Shown: positions 1 to 11,120 of the stretch, one piece after another
How the letters are laid out: each line of letters opens with the position of its first letter
Position numbering within the stretch: position 1 is the stretch's first letter
Source of the DNA: Prosopocoilus inquinatus
Lineage: Eukaryota > Arthropoda > Insecta > Coleoptera > Lucanidae
Direction: 5' to 3'
Length of the DNA stretch: 64,000 nucleotides
NCBI GenBank assembly: GCA_036172665.1
Contig: CM069880.1
Span: 2,482,501-2,546,500 of the forward strand
Program-made: the position numbers and the translations under genes
The notes under the pieces: generated by a model
Databases searched by the model: none
Seen by the model: only the letters and a program-made list of their open reading frames with translations
What the model was told of the DNA's origin: nothing

Positions 1-22
1 GATCGATTAGATACAGCACAGG

Positions 23-44
23 AACAACGCTAATACGTGTTGTT
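23..44. other. Imperfect palindrome present in nearly every monomer
   Basis: In the first monomer AACAAC at 23-28 faces its reverse complement GTTGTT at 39-44 across a 10-base centre (GCTAATACGT). In the frequent GCG subtype the centre reads GC-TAAT-GC, which extends the pairing past a two-base bulge. The arms are conserved even where the centre varies between ACG, GCG and ATG forms. Known satellites often carry short dyads that can form hairpins or bind dimeric proteins; a role here is inference. The two 140-bp monomers at 2289-2568 have lost most of the centre. Confidence 0.6.
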
Positions 45-59
45 TCGTTTAAAACTATT
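43..59 (+). other. Weak CENP-B-box-like sequence in the monomer
   Basis: The stretch TTTCGTTTAAAACTATT can be laid over the CENP-B box core pattern NTTCGNNNNANNCGGGN. It matches TTCG, the central A and the first C, which is six of nine fixed positions, but it lacks GGG (it has TAT). Subtypes reading CCTTTAAAAC also lose the TTCG. The resemblance is partial and could be chance; it is listed because it recurs with the array and falls in a well-conserved part of the monomer. Confidence 0.2.
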
Positions 60-138
60 TCCAGCTCCTGCTGCGTCCAAAAACTTTGTATCTCACATCA
101 GACATACTGGAGTCCATCCAAACGTCAAATAACATGTT

Positions 139-145
139 AGATAAG
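139..145 (+). other. GATA-type motif that separates monomer subtypes
   Basis: The end of the first monomer reads AGATAAG, which fits the GATA-factor consensus WGATAR. Monomers ending GATAAGTAAG keep it. The abundant class ending GATGAGTAAG does not, nor does the class ending GTAGCTAAG. The motif is therefore present in only part of the array. This is a sequence match only; binding is not shown. Confidence 0.3.
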
Positions 146-447
146 TAAGGATCGTTTAGATACATCACAGGAACAACGCTAATACGTGTTGTTTCGTTCA
201 AAACTATTTCCAGCTTCTGCTGCGTCCGAGAACTTTGTATCTCACATCAGAGTTACTGGAGTCCATCGAAACTTCAAATAACATAGTAGATAAGTAGGGA
301 TCGATTAGATACATCACAGGAACAACGCTAATACGTGTTGTTTCGTTTAAAACTATTTCCAGTTTCTGCTGAGTCCGAAAACGTCGTATCTCACATCAGA
401 GTTACTGGAGTCCATGGAAACGTCAAGTAACCTGACAGATAAGTAAG

Positions 448-1043
448 TATCGATTAGATACAGCACAGGAACAACGCTAATACGTGTTGTTTCGCTTAAA
501 AATATTTCCAGCTCCTGCTGCGTCCCAAAACTTTGTATCTCACATCAGACTTACTGGAGTCCATCCATACGTCAAATAACATGTTAGATAAATAAGGATC
601 GTTTAGATGCATCACAGGAACAACGCTAATGCGTGTTGTTTCATTTAAAACTGTTTCCAGCTTCTGCTGCGTCCGAGAATTTCGTATCTCACATCAGGGT
701 TACTGGAGTCCATCCAAACGTCAAATAACATGAAAGATAAGTAATGATCGATTAGATACAGCACAGGAACAACGCTAATGCGTGTTGTTTCGTTTAAAAC
801 TATTTCCAGCTTCCGCTGCGTCCGAAAATTTCGTATCTCACATCAGGGTTACTGGAGTCCATCCAAACGTCAAATAACATGATAGATAAGTAAGGATCGA
901 TTAAATACATCACAGGAACAACGCTAATGCGTGTTGTTTCGTTTAAAACTATTTCTAGCTTCAGCTGCGTCCGAGAACTTCGTATCTCACATCAAAGTTA
1001 CTGGAGTCCATCGAAACGCCAAATAACATGATAGATGAGTAAG
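448..1043. repeat. Four-monomer module with CCC-AAAAC marker, first copy
   Basis: Recognised by a start reading AAGTATCG instead of AAGGATCG, CGCTTAAAA in place of CGTTTAAAA, GCGTCCCAAAAC, then a second monomer with TTTCATTTAAAACTG and a third with CTTCCGCTGCG. The same order recurs 88 monomers downstream at 13603-14198, and again, with changes, near 57.4 kb. The first monomer only is also seen at 10620. Confidence 0.75.
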
Positions 1044-2130
1044 GATCGATTAGATACATCACAGGAACAACGCTAATGCGTGTTGTTTCGTTTAAAACTA
1101 TTTCCAGCTTCTGCTGCGTCCGAGAACTTCGTATCTCACATCAGAGTTACTGGAGTCCATCCAAACGTCAAATAACATGATAGATGAGTAAGGATCGATT
1201 AGATACATCACAGGAACAACGCTAATGCGTGTTGTTTCGTTTAAAACTATTTCCAGCTTCTGCTGCGTCCGAGAACTTCGTATCTCACATCAGGGTTACT
1301 GGAGTCCATCCAAACATCAAATAACATGATATATAAGTAAGGATCGATTAGATACATCACAGGAACATCGCTATTGCGTGTTGTCTCGTTTAAAACTATT
1401 TTCAGCTTCTGCTGCGTCCGAGAAATTCGTATCTCACATCAGAGTTACTATAGTCCATCGAAACGTCAAATAACATGACAGATAAGTAAGGATCGATTAG
1501 ATACAGCACAGGAACAACGCTAATACGTATTGTTTCGTTTAAAACTATTTCCAGCTCCTGCTGCGTAAAAAAAACTTTGTATCTCACATCAGACTTACTG
1601 GAGTCCATCCAAACGTCAAATAACATGTTAGATAAGTAAGGAACGTTTAGATACATCACAGGAACAACGCTAATACGTGTTGTTTCGTTCAAAACTATTT
1701 CCAGCTAATGCTGCGTCCGAAAACTTTGTATCTCACATCAGAGTTACTGGAGTATATCCAAACGTCAAATAACATGATAGATGAGTAAGGATCGATTATA
1801 TACATCACAGGAACATCGCTATTGCGTATTGTTTCGTTTAAAACTATTTCCAGCTTCTGCTGCGTCCGAAAACGTCGTATCTCACATCAGAGTTACTGGA
1901 GTCCATCGAAACGTCAAATAACATGATACATAAGTAAGGATCGATTAGATACATCACAGGAACAACGCTAATGCATGTTGTTTCGTTTAAAACTATTTCT
2001 AGCTTCAGCTGCGTCCGAGAACTTCGTATCTCACATCAGACATACTGGAGTCCATCCAAACGTCAAATAACATGTTAGATAAGTAAGGATCGTTTAGATA
2101 CATCACAGGAACAACGCTAATGCGTGTTGT

Positions 2131-2234
2131 TTCCTTTAAAACTATTTCTAGCTTCAGCTGCGTCCGAGAACTTCGTAACTCCTTCCTTTAAAACTATTTC
2201 TAGCTTCAGCTGCGTCCGAGAAATTCGTAACTCA
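2131..2234. repeat. 52-bp partial duplication inside one monomer
   Basis: Position 2131 starts TTCCTTTAAA and the same text restarts at 2183, so a 52-bp part of a CTAGCTTCAG-type monomer is tandemly doubled. The host monomer (2088-2288) is 201 bp, that is 149 plus 52. At the join, AACTCC replaces the usual AACTCACATC. This is one of very few junctions in the window that do not respect the 149-bp register. Confidence 0.9.
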
Positions 2235-2288
2235 CATCAAAGTTACTGGAGTCCATCGAAACGCCAAATAACATGAGAGATGAGTAAG

Positions 2289-2568
2289 GATCGATTAGAT
2301 ACATCACAGGAACAGGTGTTGTTTCGTTTAAAACTATTTCCAGGTTCTGCTGCGTCCGAAAACGTCGTATCTCACATCAGAGTTACTGGAGTCCATCGAA
2401 ACGTCAAATAACATGAGAGATGAGTAAGGATCGATTAGATACATCACAGGAACAGGTGTTGTTTCGTTTAAAACTATTTCCAGCTTCTGCTGCGTCCGAA
2501 AACGTCGTATCTCACATCAGAGTTACTGGAGTCCATCGAAACGTCAAATAACATGATAGTTAAGTAAG
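2289..2568. repeat. Two adjacent 140-bp monomers with a 9-bp deletion
   Basis: Both monomers (2289-2428 and 2429-2568) read CAGGAACAGGTGTTG where other monomers have the longer CAGGAACAACGCTAATACG. The shared 9-bp loss removes the centre of the palindrome. The two copies are next to each other and otherwise nearly the same (CAGGTTCTG against CAGCTTCTG), so the deletion most likely arose once and was doubled by a one-monomer duplication. I saw no other copy of this deletion. Confidence 0.9.
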
Positions 2569-5500
2569 GATCGATTAGATACATCACAGGAACAACGCTA
2601 ATACGTGTTGTTTCGTTCAAAACTATTTCCAGCTTCTGCTGCGTCCGTAGACTTTGTATCTCACATCAGAGTTACTGGAGTCCATCGTAACGCCAAATAA
2701 CATGATAGATGAGTAAGGATCGATTAGATACATCACAGGAACAACGCTAATGCGTGTTGTTTCGTTTAAAACTATTTCCAGCTTCTGCTGCGTCCGAGAA
2801 CTTCGTATCTCACATCAGAGTTACTGGAGTCCATCCAAACGTCAAATATCATGTTAGATAAGTAAGGATCGTTTAGATACATCACATGAACAACGCTAAT
2901 ACGTGTTGTTTCGTTCAAAACTATTTCCAGCTTCTGCTGCGTCCGAGAACTTTTTATCTCACATCAGAGATACTGGAGTCCGTCCAAACGTCAAATAACA
3001 TGATAGATGAGTAAGGATCGATTAGATACATCACAGGAACAACGCTAATACGTGTTGTTTCGTTCAAAACTATTTCCAGCTTCTGCTGCGTCCGAGAACT
3101 TTGTTTCTCACATCAGAGTTACTGGAGTCCGTCCAAACGTCAAATATCATGATAGATGAGTAAGGATCGATTAGATACATCACAGGAACAACGCTAATGT
3201 GTGTTGTTTCGTTTAAAACTATTTCCAGCTGCTGCTGCGTCCGAAAATTTCGTATCTCACATTAGAGTTACTGGAGTCCATCGAAACGTCAAATAACATA
3301 GTAGCTAAGTAAGGATCGATTAGATACATCACAGGAACAACGCTAATACGTGTTGTTTCGTTCGAAACTATTTCCAGCTCCTGCTGCGTCCAAAAACTTC
3401 GTATCTCACATCAGAGTTACTAGAGTCCATCGAAACGTCAACTAACATAGTAGATAAGTAAGGATCGCTTAGATACATCACAGGAACAACGTTAATACGT
3501 GTTGTTTCGTTCAAAACTATTTCCAGCTTCTGCTGCGTCCGAAAACTTTGTATCTCACATCAGAGTTACTGGAGTCCATCGAAACGCCAAATAACATGAT
3601 AGATGAGTAAGGATCGATTAGATACATCACAGGAACAACGCTAATGAGTGTTGTTTCGTTTAAAACTATTTCCAGCTTCTGCTGCGTCCGAGAACTTCGT
3701 ATCTTACATCAGGGTTACTGGAGTCCATCCAAACGTCAAATAACATGATATATAAGTAAGGATCGATTAGATACATCACAGGAACAACGCTAATGCGTGT
3801 TGTTTCGTTTAAAACTATTTCTAGCTTCAGCTGCGTCCGAGAACTTCGTAACTCACATCAAAGTTACTGGAGTCCATCGAAACGCCAAATAACATGATAG
3901 ATGAGTAAGGATCGATTAGATACATCACAGGAACATCGCTAATGCGTGTTGTTTCGTTTAAAACTATTTTCAGCTCCTGCTGCGTCCAAAAACTTTGTAT
4001 CTCACATCAGACTTACTGGAGTCCATCGAAACGTCAAATAACATGATAGATAAGTAAGGATCGATTAGATACATCACAGGAACAACGTTAATACGTGTTG
4101 TTTCGTTCAAAACTATTTCCAGCTTCTGCTGCGTCCGAAAACTTTGTATCTCACATCAGAGTTACTGGAGTCCGTCCAAACGTCAAATAACATGTTAGAT
4201 AAGTAAGGATCGTTTAGATACATCACAGGAACAACGCTAATACGTGTTGTTTCGTTCAAAACTATTTCCAGCTTCTGCTGCGTCCAAAAACTTTGTATCT
4301 CACATCAGAGTTACTGGAGTCCATCCAAACGTAAAATAACATGATAGATGAGTAAGGATCGATTAGATACATCACAGGAACATCGCTAATGCGTGTTGTT
4401 TCGTTTAAAACTATTTTCAGCTCCTGCTGCGTCCAAAAACTTTGTATCTCACATCAGACTTACTGGAGTCCATCGAAACGTCAAATAACATGATAGATAA
4501 GTAAGGATCGATTAGATACATCACAGGAACAACGTTAATACGTGTTGTTTCGTTCAAAACTATTTCCAGCTTCTGCTGCGTCCGAAAACTTTGTATCTCA
4601 CATCAGAGTTACTGGAGTCCGTCCAAACGTCAAATAACATGACAGATGAGTAAGGATCGATTAGATACATCACAGGAACAACGCTAATATGTGTTGTTTC
4701 GTTTAAAACTATTTCCAGCTGCTGCTGCGTCCGAAAATTTCGTATCTCACATCAAAGTTACTGGAGTCCATCGAAACGTCAAATAACATGATAGATAAGT
4801 AAGGATCGCTTAGATACATCACAGGAACAACGTTAATACGTGTTGTTTCGTTCAAAACTATTTCCAGCTTCTGCTGCGTCCGAAAACTTTGTATCTCACA
4901 TCAGAGTTACTGGAGTCCATCCAAACGTCAAATAACATGATAGATGAGTAAGGATCGATTAGATACATCACAGGAACAACGCTAATGCGTGTTGTTTCGT
5001 TTAAAACTATTTCCAGCTTCAGCTGCGTCCGAGAACTTCGTATCTCACATCAAAGTTACTGGAGTCCATCGAAACGCCAAATAACATGATAGATGAGTAA
5101 GGATCGATTAGATACATCACAGGAACAACGCTAATGCGTGTTGTTTCCTTTAAAACTATTTCTAGCTTCAGCTGCGTCCGAGAACTTCGTATCTCACATC
5201 AAAGTTACTGGAGTCCATCGAAACGCCAAATAACATAGTAGATAAGTAAGGATCTATTAGATACATCACAGGAACAACGTTAATACGCGTTGTTTCGTTC
5301 AAAACTATTTCCAGCTTCTGCTGCGTCCGAAAAAGTCGTATCTCACATCAGAGTTACTGGAGTCCATCGAAACGTCAAATAACATGTTAGATAAGTAAGG
5401 AGCGTTTAGATACATCACAGGAACAACGCTAATACGTGTTGTTTCGTTCAAAACTATTTCCAGCTTCTGCTGCGTCCGAGAACTTTGTATCTCACATCAG

Positions 5501-7036
5501 AGTTACTGGAGTCCATCGAAACGCCAAATAACATGATGGATGAGTAAGGATCGATTAGATACATCACAGGAACAACGCTAATGCGTGTTGTTTCGTTTAA
5601 AACTATTTCCAGCTTCTGCTGCGTCCGAGAACTTCGTATCTCACATCAGGGTTACTGGAGTCCATCCAAACGTCAAATAACATGATATATAAGTAAGGAT
5701 CGATTAGATACATCACAGGAACAACGCTAATGCGTGTTGTTTCGTTTAAAACTATTTCTAGCTTCAGCTGCGTCCGAGAACTTCGTAACTCACATCAAAG
5801 TTACTGGAGTCCATCGAAACGCCAAATAACATGATAGATGAGTAAGGATCGATTAGATACATCACAGGAACAACGCTAATACGTGTTGTTTCGTTTAAAA
5901 CTATTTCTAGCTTCAGCTGCGTCCGAGAACTTCGTATCTCACATCAAAGTTACTGGAGTCCATCGAAATGTCAAATAACATAGTAGATAAGTAAGGATCG
6001 CTTAGATACATCACAGGAACAACGCTAATACGTGTTGTTTCGTTTAAAACTATTTCCAGCTTCTGCTGCGTCCGAGAACTTCGTATCTCACATCAGGGTT
6101 ACTGGAGTCCATCCAAACGTCAAATAACATGATATATAAGTAAGGATCGATTAGATACATCACAGGAACAACGCTAATGCGTGTTGTTTCGTTTAAAACT
6201 ATTTCCAGCTTCTGCTGCGTCCGAAAACGTCGTATCTCACATCAGACTTACTGGAGTCCATCCAAACGTCAAATAACATGTTAGATAATTAAGGATCGTT
6301 TAGATACATCACAGGAACAACGCTAATACGTGTTGTCTCGTTCAAAACTATTTCCAGCTTCTGCTGCGTCCGAGAACTTTGTATCTCACATCAGAGTTAC
6401 TGGAGTCCGTCCAAACGTCAAATAACATGATAGATGAGTAAGGATCGGTTAGATACATCACAGGAACAACGCTAATATGTGTTGTTTCGTTTAAAACTAT
6501 TTCCAGCTGCTGCTGCGTCCGAAAACGTCGTATCTCACATCAGACTTACTGGAGTCCATCCAAATGTCAAATAACGTTAGATAAGTAAGGATCGTTTAGA
6601 TACATCACAGGAACAACGCTAATACGTGTTGTTTCGTTCAAAACTATTTCCAGCTTCTGCTGCGTCCGAAAACTTTGTATCTCACATCAGAGTTACTGGA
6701 GTCCATCCAAACTCCAAATAACATGATAGATGAGTAAGGATCGATTAGATACATCACAGGAACAACGCTAATACGTGTTGTTTCGTTTAAAACTATTTCT
6801 AGCTTCAGCTGCGTCCGAGAACTTCGTATATCACATCAAAGTTACTGGAGTCCATCCAAACGTAAAATAACATGATAGATGAGTAAGGATCGATTAGATA
6901 CATCACAGGAACATCGCTATTGCGTGTTGTTTCGTTTAAAACTATTTCCAGCTTCTGCTGCGTCCGAAAACGTCGTATCTCACATCAGAGTTACTGGATT
7001 CCATCGAAACGCCAAATAACATGATAGATGAGTAAG

Positions 7037-8818
7037 GATCGATTAGATACATCACAGGAACAACGCTAATGCGTGTTGTTTCGTTTAAAACTATTTCTAG
7101 CTTCAGCTGCGTCCGAGAACTTCGTATCTCACATCAAAGTTACTGGAGTCCATCGAAACGCCAAATATCATGATAGATGAGTAAGGATCGATTAGATACA
7201 TCACATCAACAACGCTAATGCGTGTTGTTTCGTTTAAAACTATTTCAAGCTTCAGCTGCGTCCGAGAACTTCGTATCTCACATCAGAGTTACTGGAGTCC
7301 GTCCAAACGTCAAATAACATGATAGATGAGTATGGATCGGTTAGATACATCACAGGAACAACGCTAATATGTGTTGTTTCGTTTAAAACTATTTCCAGCT
7401 GCTGCTGCGTCCGAAAACGTCGTATCTCACATCAAAGTTACTGGAGTCCATCGAAACGTCAAATAACATGATAGATAAGTAAGGATCGATTAGATACAGC
7501 ACAGGAACAACGCTAATACGTGTTGTTTCGTTCAAAACTATTTCCAGCTCCTGCTGCGTCCAAAAACTTTGTATCTCACATCAGACTTACTGGAGTCCAT
7601 CCAAATGTCAAATAACGTTAGATAAGTAAGGATCGTTTAGATACATCACAGGAACAACGCTAATACGTGTTGTTCGTTCAAAACTATTTCCAGCTTCTGC
7701 TGCGTCCGAAAACTTTGTATCTCACATCAGAGTTACTGGAGTCCATCCAAACTCCAAATAACATGATAGATGAGTAAGGATCGATTAGATACATCACAGG
7801 AACAACGCTAATACGTGTTGTTTCGTTTAAAACTATTTCTAGCTTCAGCTGCGTCCGAGAACTTTGTATCTCACATCAATGTTACTGGAGTCCATCGAAA
7901 CGTCAAATAACATGATAGATGAGTAAGGATCGATTAGATACATCACAGGAACAACGCTAATGCGTGTTGTTTCGTTTAAAACTATTTCTAGCTTCAGCTG
8001 CGTCCGAGAACTTCGTATCTCACATCAAAGTTACTGGAGTCCATCGAAACGCCAAATATCATGATAGATGAGTAAGGATCGATTAGATACATCACATCAA
8101 CAACGCTAATGCGTGTTGTTTCGTTTAAAACTATTTCAAGCTTCAGCTGCGTCCGAGAACTTCGTATCTCACATCAGAGTTACTGGAGTCCGTCCAAACG
8201 TCAAATAACATGATAGATGAGTATGGATCGGTTAGATACATCACAGGAACAACGCTAATATGTGTTGTTTCGTTTAAAACTATTTCCAGCTGCTGCTGCG
8301 TCCGAAAACGTCGTATCTCACATCAAAGTTACTGGAGTCCATCGAAACGTCAAATAACATGATAGATAAGTAAGGATCGATTAGATACAGCACAGGAACA
8401 ACGCTAATACGTGTTGTTTCGTTCAAAACTATTTCCAGCTCCTGCTGCGTCCAAAAACTTTGTATCTCACATCAGACTTACTGGAGTCCATCCAAATGTC
8501 AAATAACGTTAGATAAGTAAGGATCGTTTAGATACATCACAGGAACAACGCTAATACGTGTTGTTCGTTCAAAACTATTTCCAGCTTCTGCTGCGTCCGA
8601 AAACTTTGTATCTCACATCAGAGTTACTGGAGTCCATCCAAACTCCAAATAACATGATAGATGAGTAAGGATCGATTAGATACATCACAGGAACAACGCT
8701 AATACGTGTTGTTTCGTTTAAAACTATTTCTAGCTTCAGCTGCGTCCGAGAACTTTGTATCTCACATCAATGTTACTGGAGTCCATCGAAACGTCAAATA
8801 ACATGATAGATGAGTAAG
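7037..8818. repeat. Tandem duplication of an 891-bp six-monomer block
   Basis: Copies are 7037-7927 and 7928-8818. Each lacks 3 bp against six full monomers: two from AACGTTAG replacing AACATGTTAG and one from TTGTTCGTTC replacing TTGTTTCGTTC. Both copies share rare private marks, including CACATCAACAACG (7201 and 8092), GAGTATGGATCGG, CCAAATGTC and CAAACTCCAAAT. The copies looked the same by eye. A related single stretch just upstream (from about 6540) carries the CCAAATGTC and AACGTTAG marks but keeps TTGTTTCG, so it resembles the precursor. Confidence 0.9.
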
Positions 8819-8920
8819 GATCGATTAGATACATCACAGGAACAACGCTAATGCGTGTTGTTTCGTTTACAACTATTTCCAGCTTCTGCTGCGTCCGAGA
8901 ACTTCGTATCTCACATCAAA

Positions 8921-8952
8921 GTTACTGGAGTCCATGACTTACTGGAGTCCAT
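8921..8952. repeat. 17-bp out-of-register duplication
   Basis: GTTACTGGAGTCCAT (8921-8935) is followed at once by GACTTACTGGAGTCCAT (8936-8952) and then CCAAACG. The two halves belong to different subtypes (AAGTT and GACTT types), so this is a join between two monomers offset by 17 bp rather than simple slippage. The host monomer (8819-8982) is 164 bp because it also carries the 2-bp AACGTTAG deletion. Confidence 0.85.
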
Positions 8953-11120
8953 CCAAACGTCAAATAACGTTAGATAAGTAAGGATCGTTTAGATACATCA
9001 CAGGAACAACGCCAATACGTGTTGTTTCGTTCAAAACTATTTCCAGCTTCTGCTGCGTCCGAGAACTTTGTATCTCACATCAGAGTTACTGGAGTCCATC
9101 CAAACTCCAAATAACATGATAGATGAGTAAGGATCGATTAGATACATCACAGGAACAACGCTAATACGTGTTGTTTCGTTTAAAACTATTTCCAGCTCCT
9201 GCTGCGTCCAAAAACTTTGTATCTCACATCAGACTTACTGGAGTCCATCCAAACGTCAAATAACGTTAGATAAGTAAGGATCGTTTAGATACATCACAGG
9301 AACAACGCCAATACGTGTTGTTTCGTTCAAAACTATTTCCAGCTTCTGCTGCGTCCGAGAACTTTGTATCTCACATCAGAGTTACTGGAGTCCGTCCAAA
9401 CGTCAAATAACATGATAGATGAGTAAGGATCGATTAGATACATCACAGGAACAACGCTAATATGTGTTGTTTCGTTTAAAACTATTTCCAGCTGCTGCTG
9501 CGTCCGAAAATTTCGTATCTCACATTAGAGTTACTGGAGTCAATCGAAACGTCAAATAACATAGTAGCTAAGTTAGGATCGATTAGATACATCACAGGAA
9601 CAACGCTAATACGTGTTGTTTCGTTCAAAACTATTTCCAGCTTCTGCTGCGTCCAAAAACTTTGTATCTCACATCAGAGTTACTGGAGTAAATCCAAACG
9701 TAAAATAACATGATAGATGAGTAAGGATCGATTAGATACATCACAGGAACATCGCTAATGCGTGTTGTTTCGTTTAAAACTATTTCCAGCTTCTGCTGCG
9801 TCCGAAAACGTCGTATCTCACATCAGAGTTACTGGAGTCCATCGAAACGTCAAATAACATGATAGATAAGTAAGGATTGATTAGATACAGCACAGGAACA
9901 ACGCTAATACGTGTTGTTTCGTTTAAAACTATTTTCAGCTCCTGCTGCGTCCAAAAACTTTGTATCTCACATCAGACTTACTGGAGTCCATCCAAACGTC
10001 AAATAACATGTTAGATAAGTAAGGATCGTTTAGATACATCACAGGAACAACGCTAATACGTGTTGTTTCGTTCAAAACTATTTCCAGCTTCTGCTGCGTC
10101 CAAAAACTTTGTATCTCACATCAGAGTTACTGGAGTCCATCCAAACGTAAAATAACATGATAGATGAGTAAGGATCGATTAGATACATCACAGGAACATC
10201 GCTAATGCGTGTTGTTTCGTTTAAAACTATTTTCAGCTCCTGCTGCGTCCAAAAACTTTGTATCTCACATCAGACTTACTGGAGTCCATCGAAACGTCAA
10301 ATAAAATGATAGATAAGTAAGGATCGATTAGATACATCACAGGAACAACGCTAATACGTGTTGTTTAGTTCAAAACTATTTCCAGGTTCTGCTGCGTCCG
10401 AGAACTTTGTTTCTCACATCAGAGTTACTGGAGTCCATCCAAACGTAAAATAACATGATAGATGAGTAAGGATCGATTACATACATCACAGGAACAACGC
10501 TAATACGTGTTGTCTCGTTTAAAACTATTTCCAGTTTCTGCTGCGTCCGAAAACGTCGTATCTCACATCAGAGTTACTGGAGTCCATCGAAACGTCAAAT
10601 AACATGACAGATAAGTAAGTATCGATTAGATACAGCACAGGAACAACGCTAATACGTGTTGTTTCGCTTAAAACTATTTCCAGCTCCTGCTGCGTCCCAA
10701 AACTTTGTATCTCACATCAGACTTACTGGAGTCCATCCAAACGTCAAATAACATGTTAGATAAGTAAGGATCGATTAGATACATCACAGGAACAACGCTA
10801 ATGCGTGTTGTTTCCTTTAAAACTATTTCTAGCTTCAGCTGCGTCCGAGAACTTCGTATCTCGCATCAAAGTTACTGGAGTCCATCGAAACGCCAAATAA
10901 CATGATAGATGAGTAAGGATTGATTAGATACATCACAGGAACAACGCTAATGCGTGTTGTTTCCTTTAAAACTATTTCTAGCTTCAGCTGCGTCCGAGAA
11001 CTTCGTATCTCGCATCAAAGTTACTGGAGTCCATCGAAACGCCAAATAACATAGTAGATAAGTAAGGATCGATTAGATACATCACAGGAACAACGTTAAT
11101 ATGTGTTGTTTCGTTCAAAA

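Larger units (their letters stand above)
1..149. repeat. Reference 149-bp monomer
   Basis: This copy defines the numbering used here; the boundary is arbitrary because the array is circularly permutable. The main variable sites are: 16-17 (TC or GC); 35-36 (ACG, GCG or ATG contexts); 47-50 (CGTTT, CGTTC, CCTTT); 62 and 66-69 (CCAGCTTCTG, CTAGCTTCAG, CCAGCTCCTG, CCAGCTGCTG); 79-88 (CGAGAACTTCG, CAAAAACTTTG, CGAAAATTTCG, CGAAAACGTCG, CGAAAAAGTCG); 101-105 (GAGTT, AAGTT, GGGTT, GACTT, GAGAT); 116-119 (CATCGA, CATCCA, CGTCCA); 125-126 (GTC, GCC, GTA); and 135-143 (ATGATAGAT, ATAGTAGAT, ATGTTAGAT, ATAGTAGCT). Base composition of the consensus is 59 G+C of 149, with nine CpG. The length is close to one nucleosome core. 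Confidence 0.95.

Noticed and set aside
1..11. Possible RNA polymerase III B-box in GATCGATTAG
   Set aside because: It fits GWTCRANNC except for the final C, and I found no A-box at a suitable distance, so a tRNA- or SINE-derived origin is not supported.
815..850. Hammerhead-ribozyme-like text on the minus strand (CTGATG followed by CGAAA)
   Set aside because: Some satellites carry hammerheads, so I checked. The core needs CUGANGA, but here it reads CUGAUGU, there is no real stem II, and no matching stem III with a cleavage triplet is present.
1402..1692. Minus-strand open frame of 96 codons starting at TTG (similar 98-codon frames at 11121-11417, 11420-11716 and 12762-13058)
   Set aside because: It lies wholly inside satellite monomers, uses a non-ATG start, has no upstream signal, and its internal repeat is just the DNA monomer. 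It exists only because a one-base gain brings two monomers into one frame.
9000..9300. GCCAATACG at about 9010 and 9307 as members of the GCCAATGCG marker family
   Set aside because: The surrounding marks (CGTTCAAAAC, GAACTTTG, AACGTTAG upstream) belong to another subtype; the shared GCC looks like an independent substitution.
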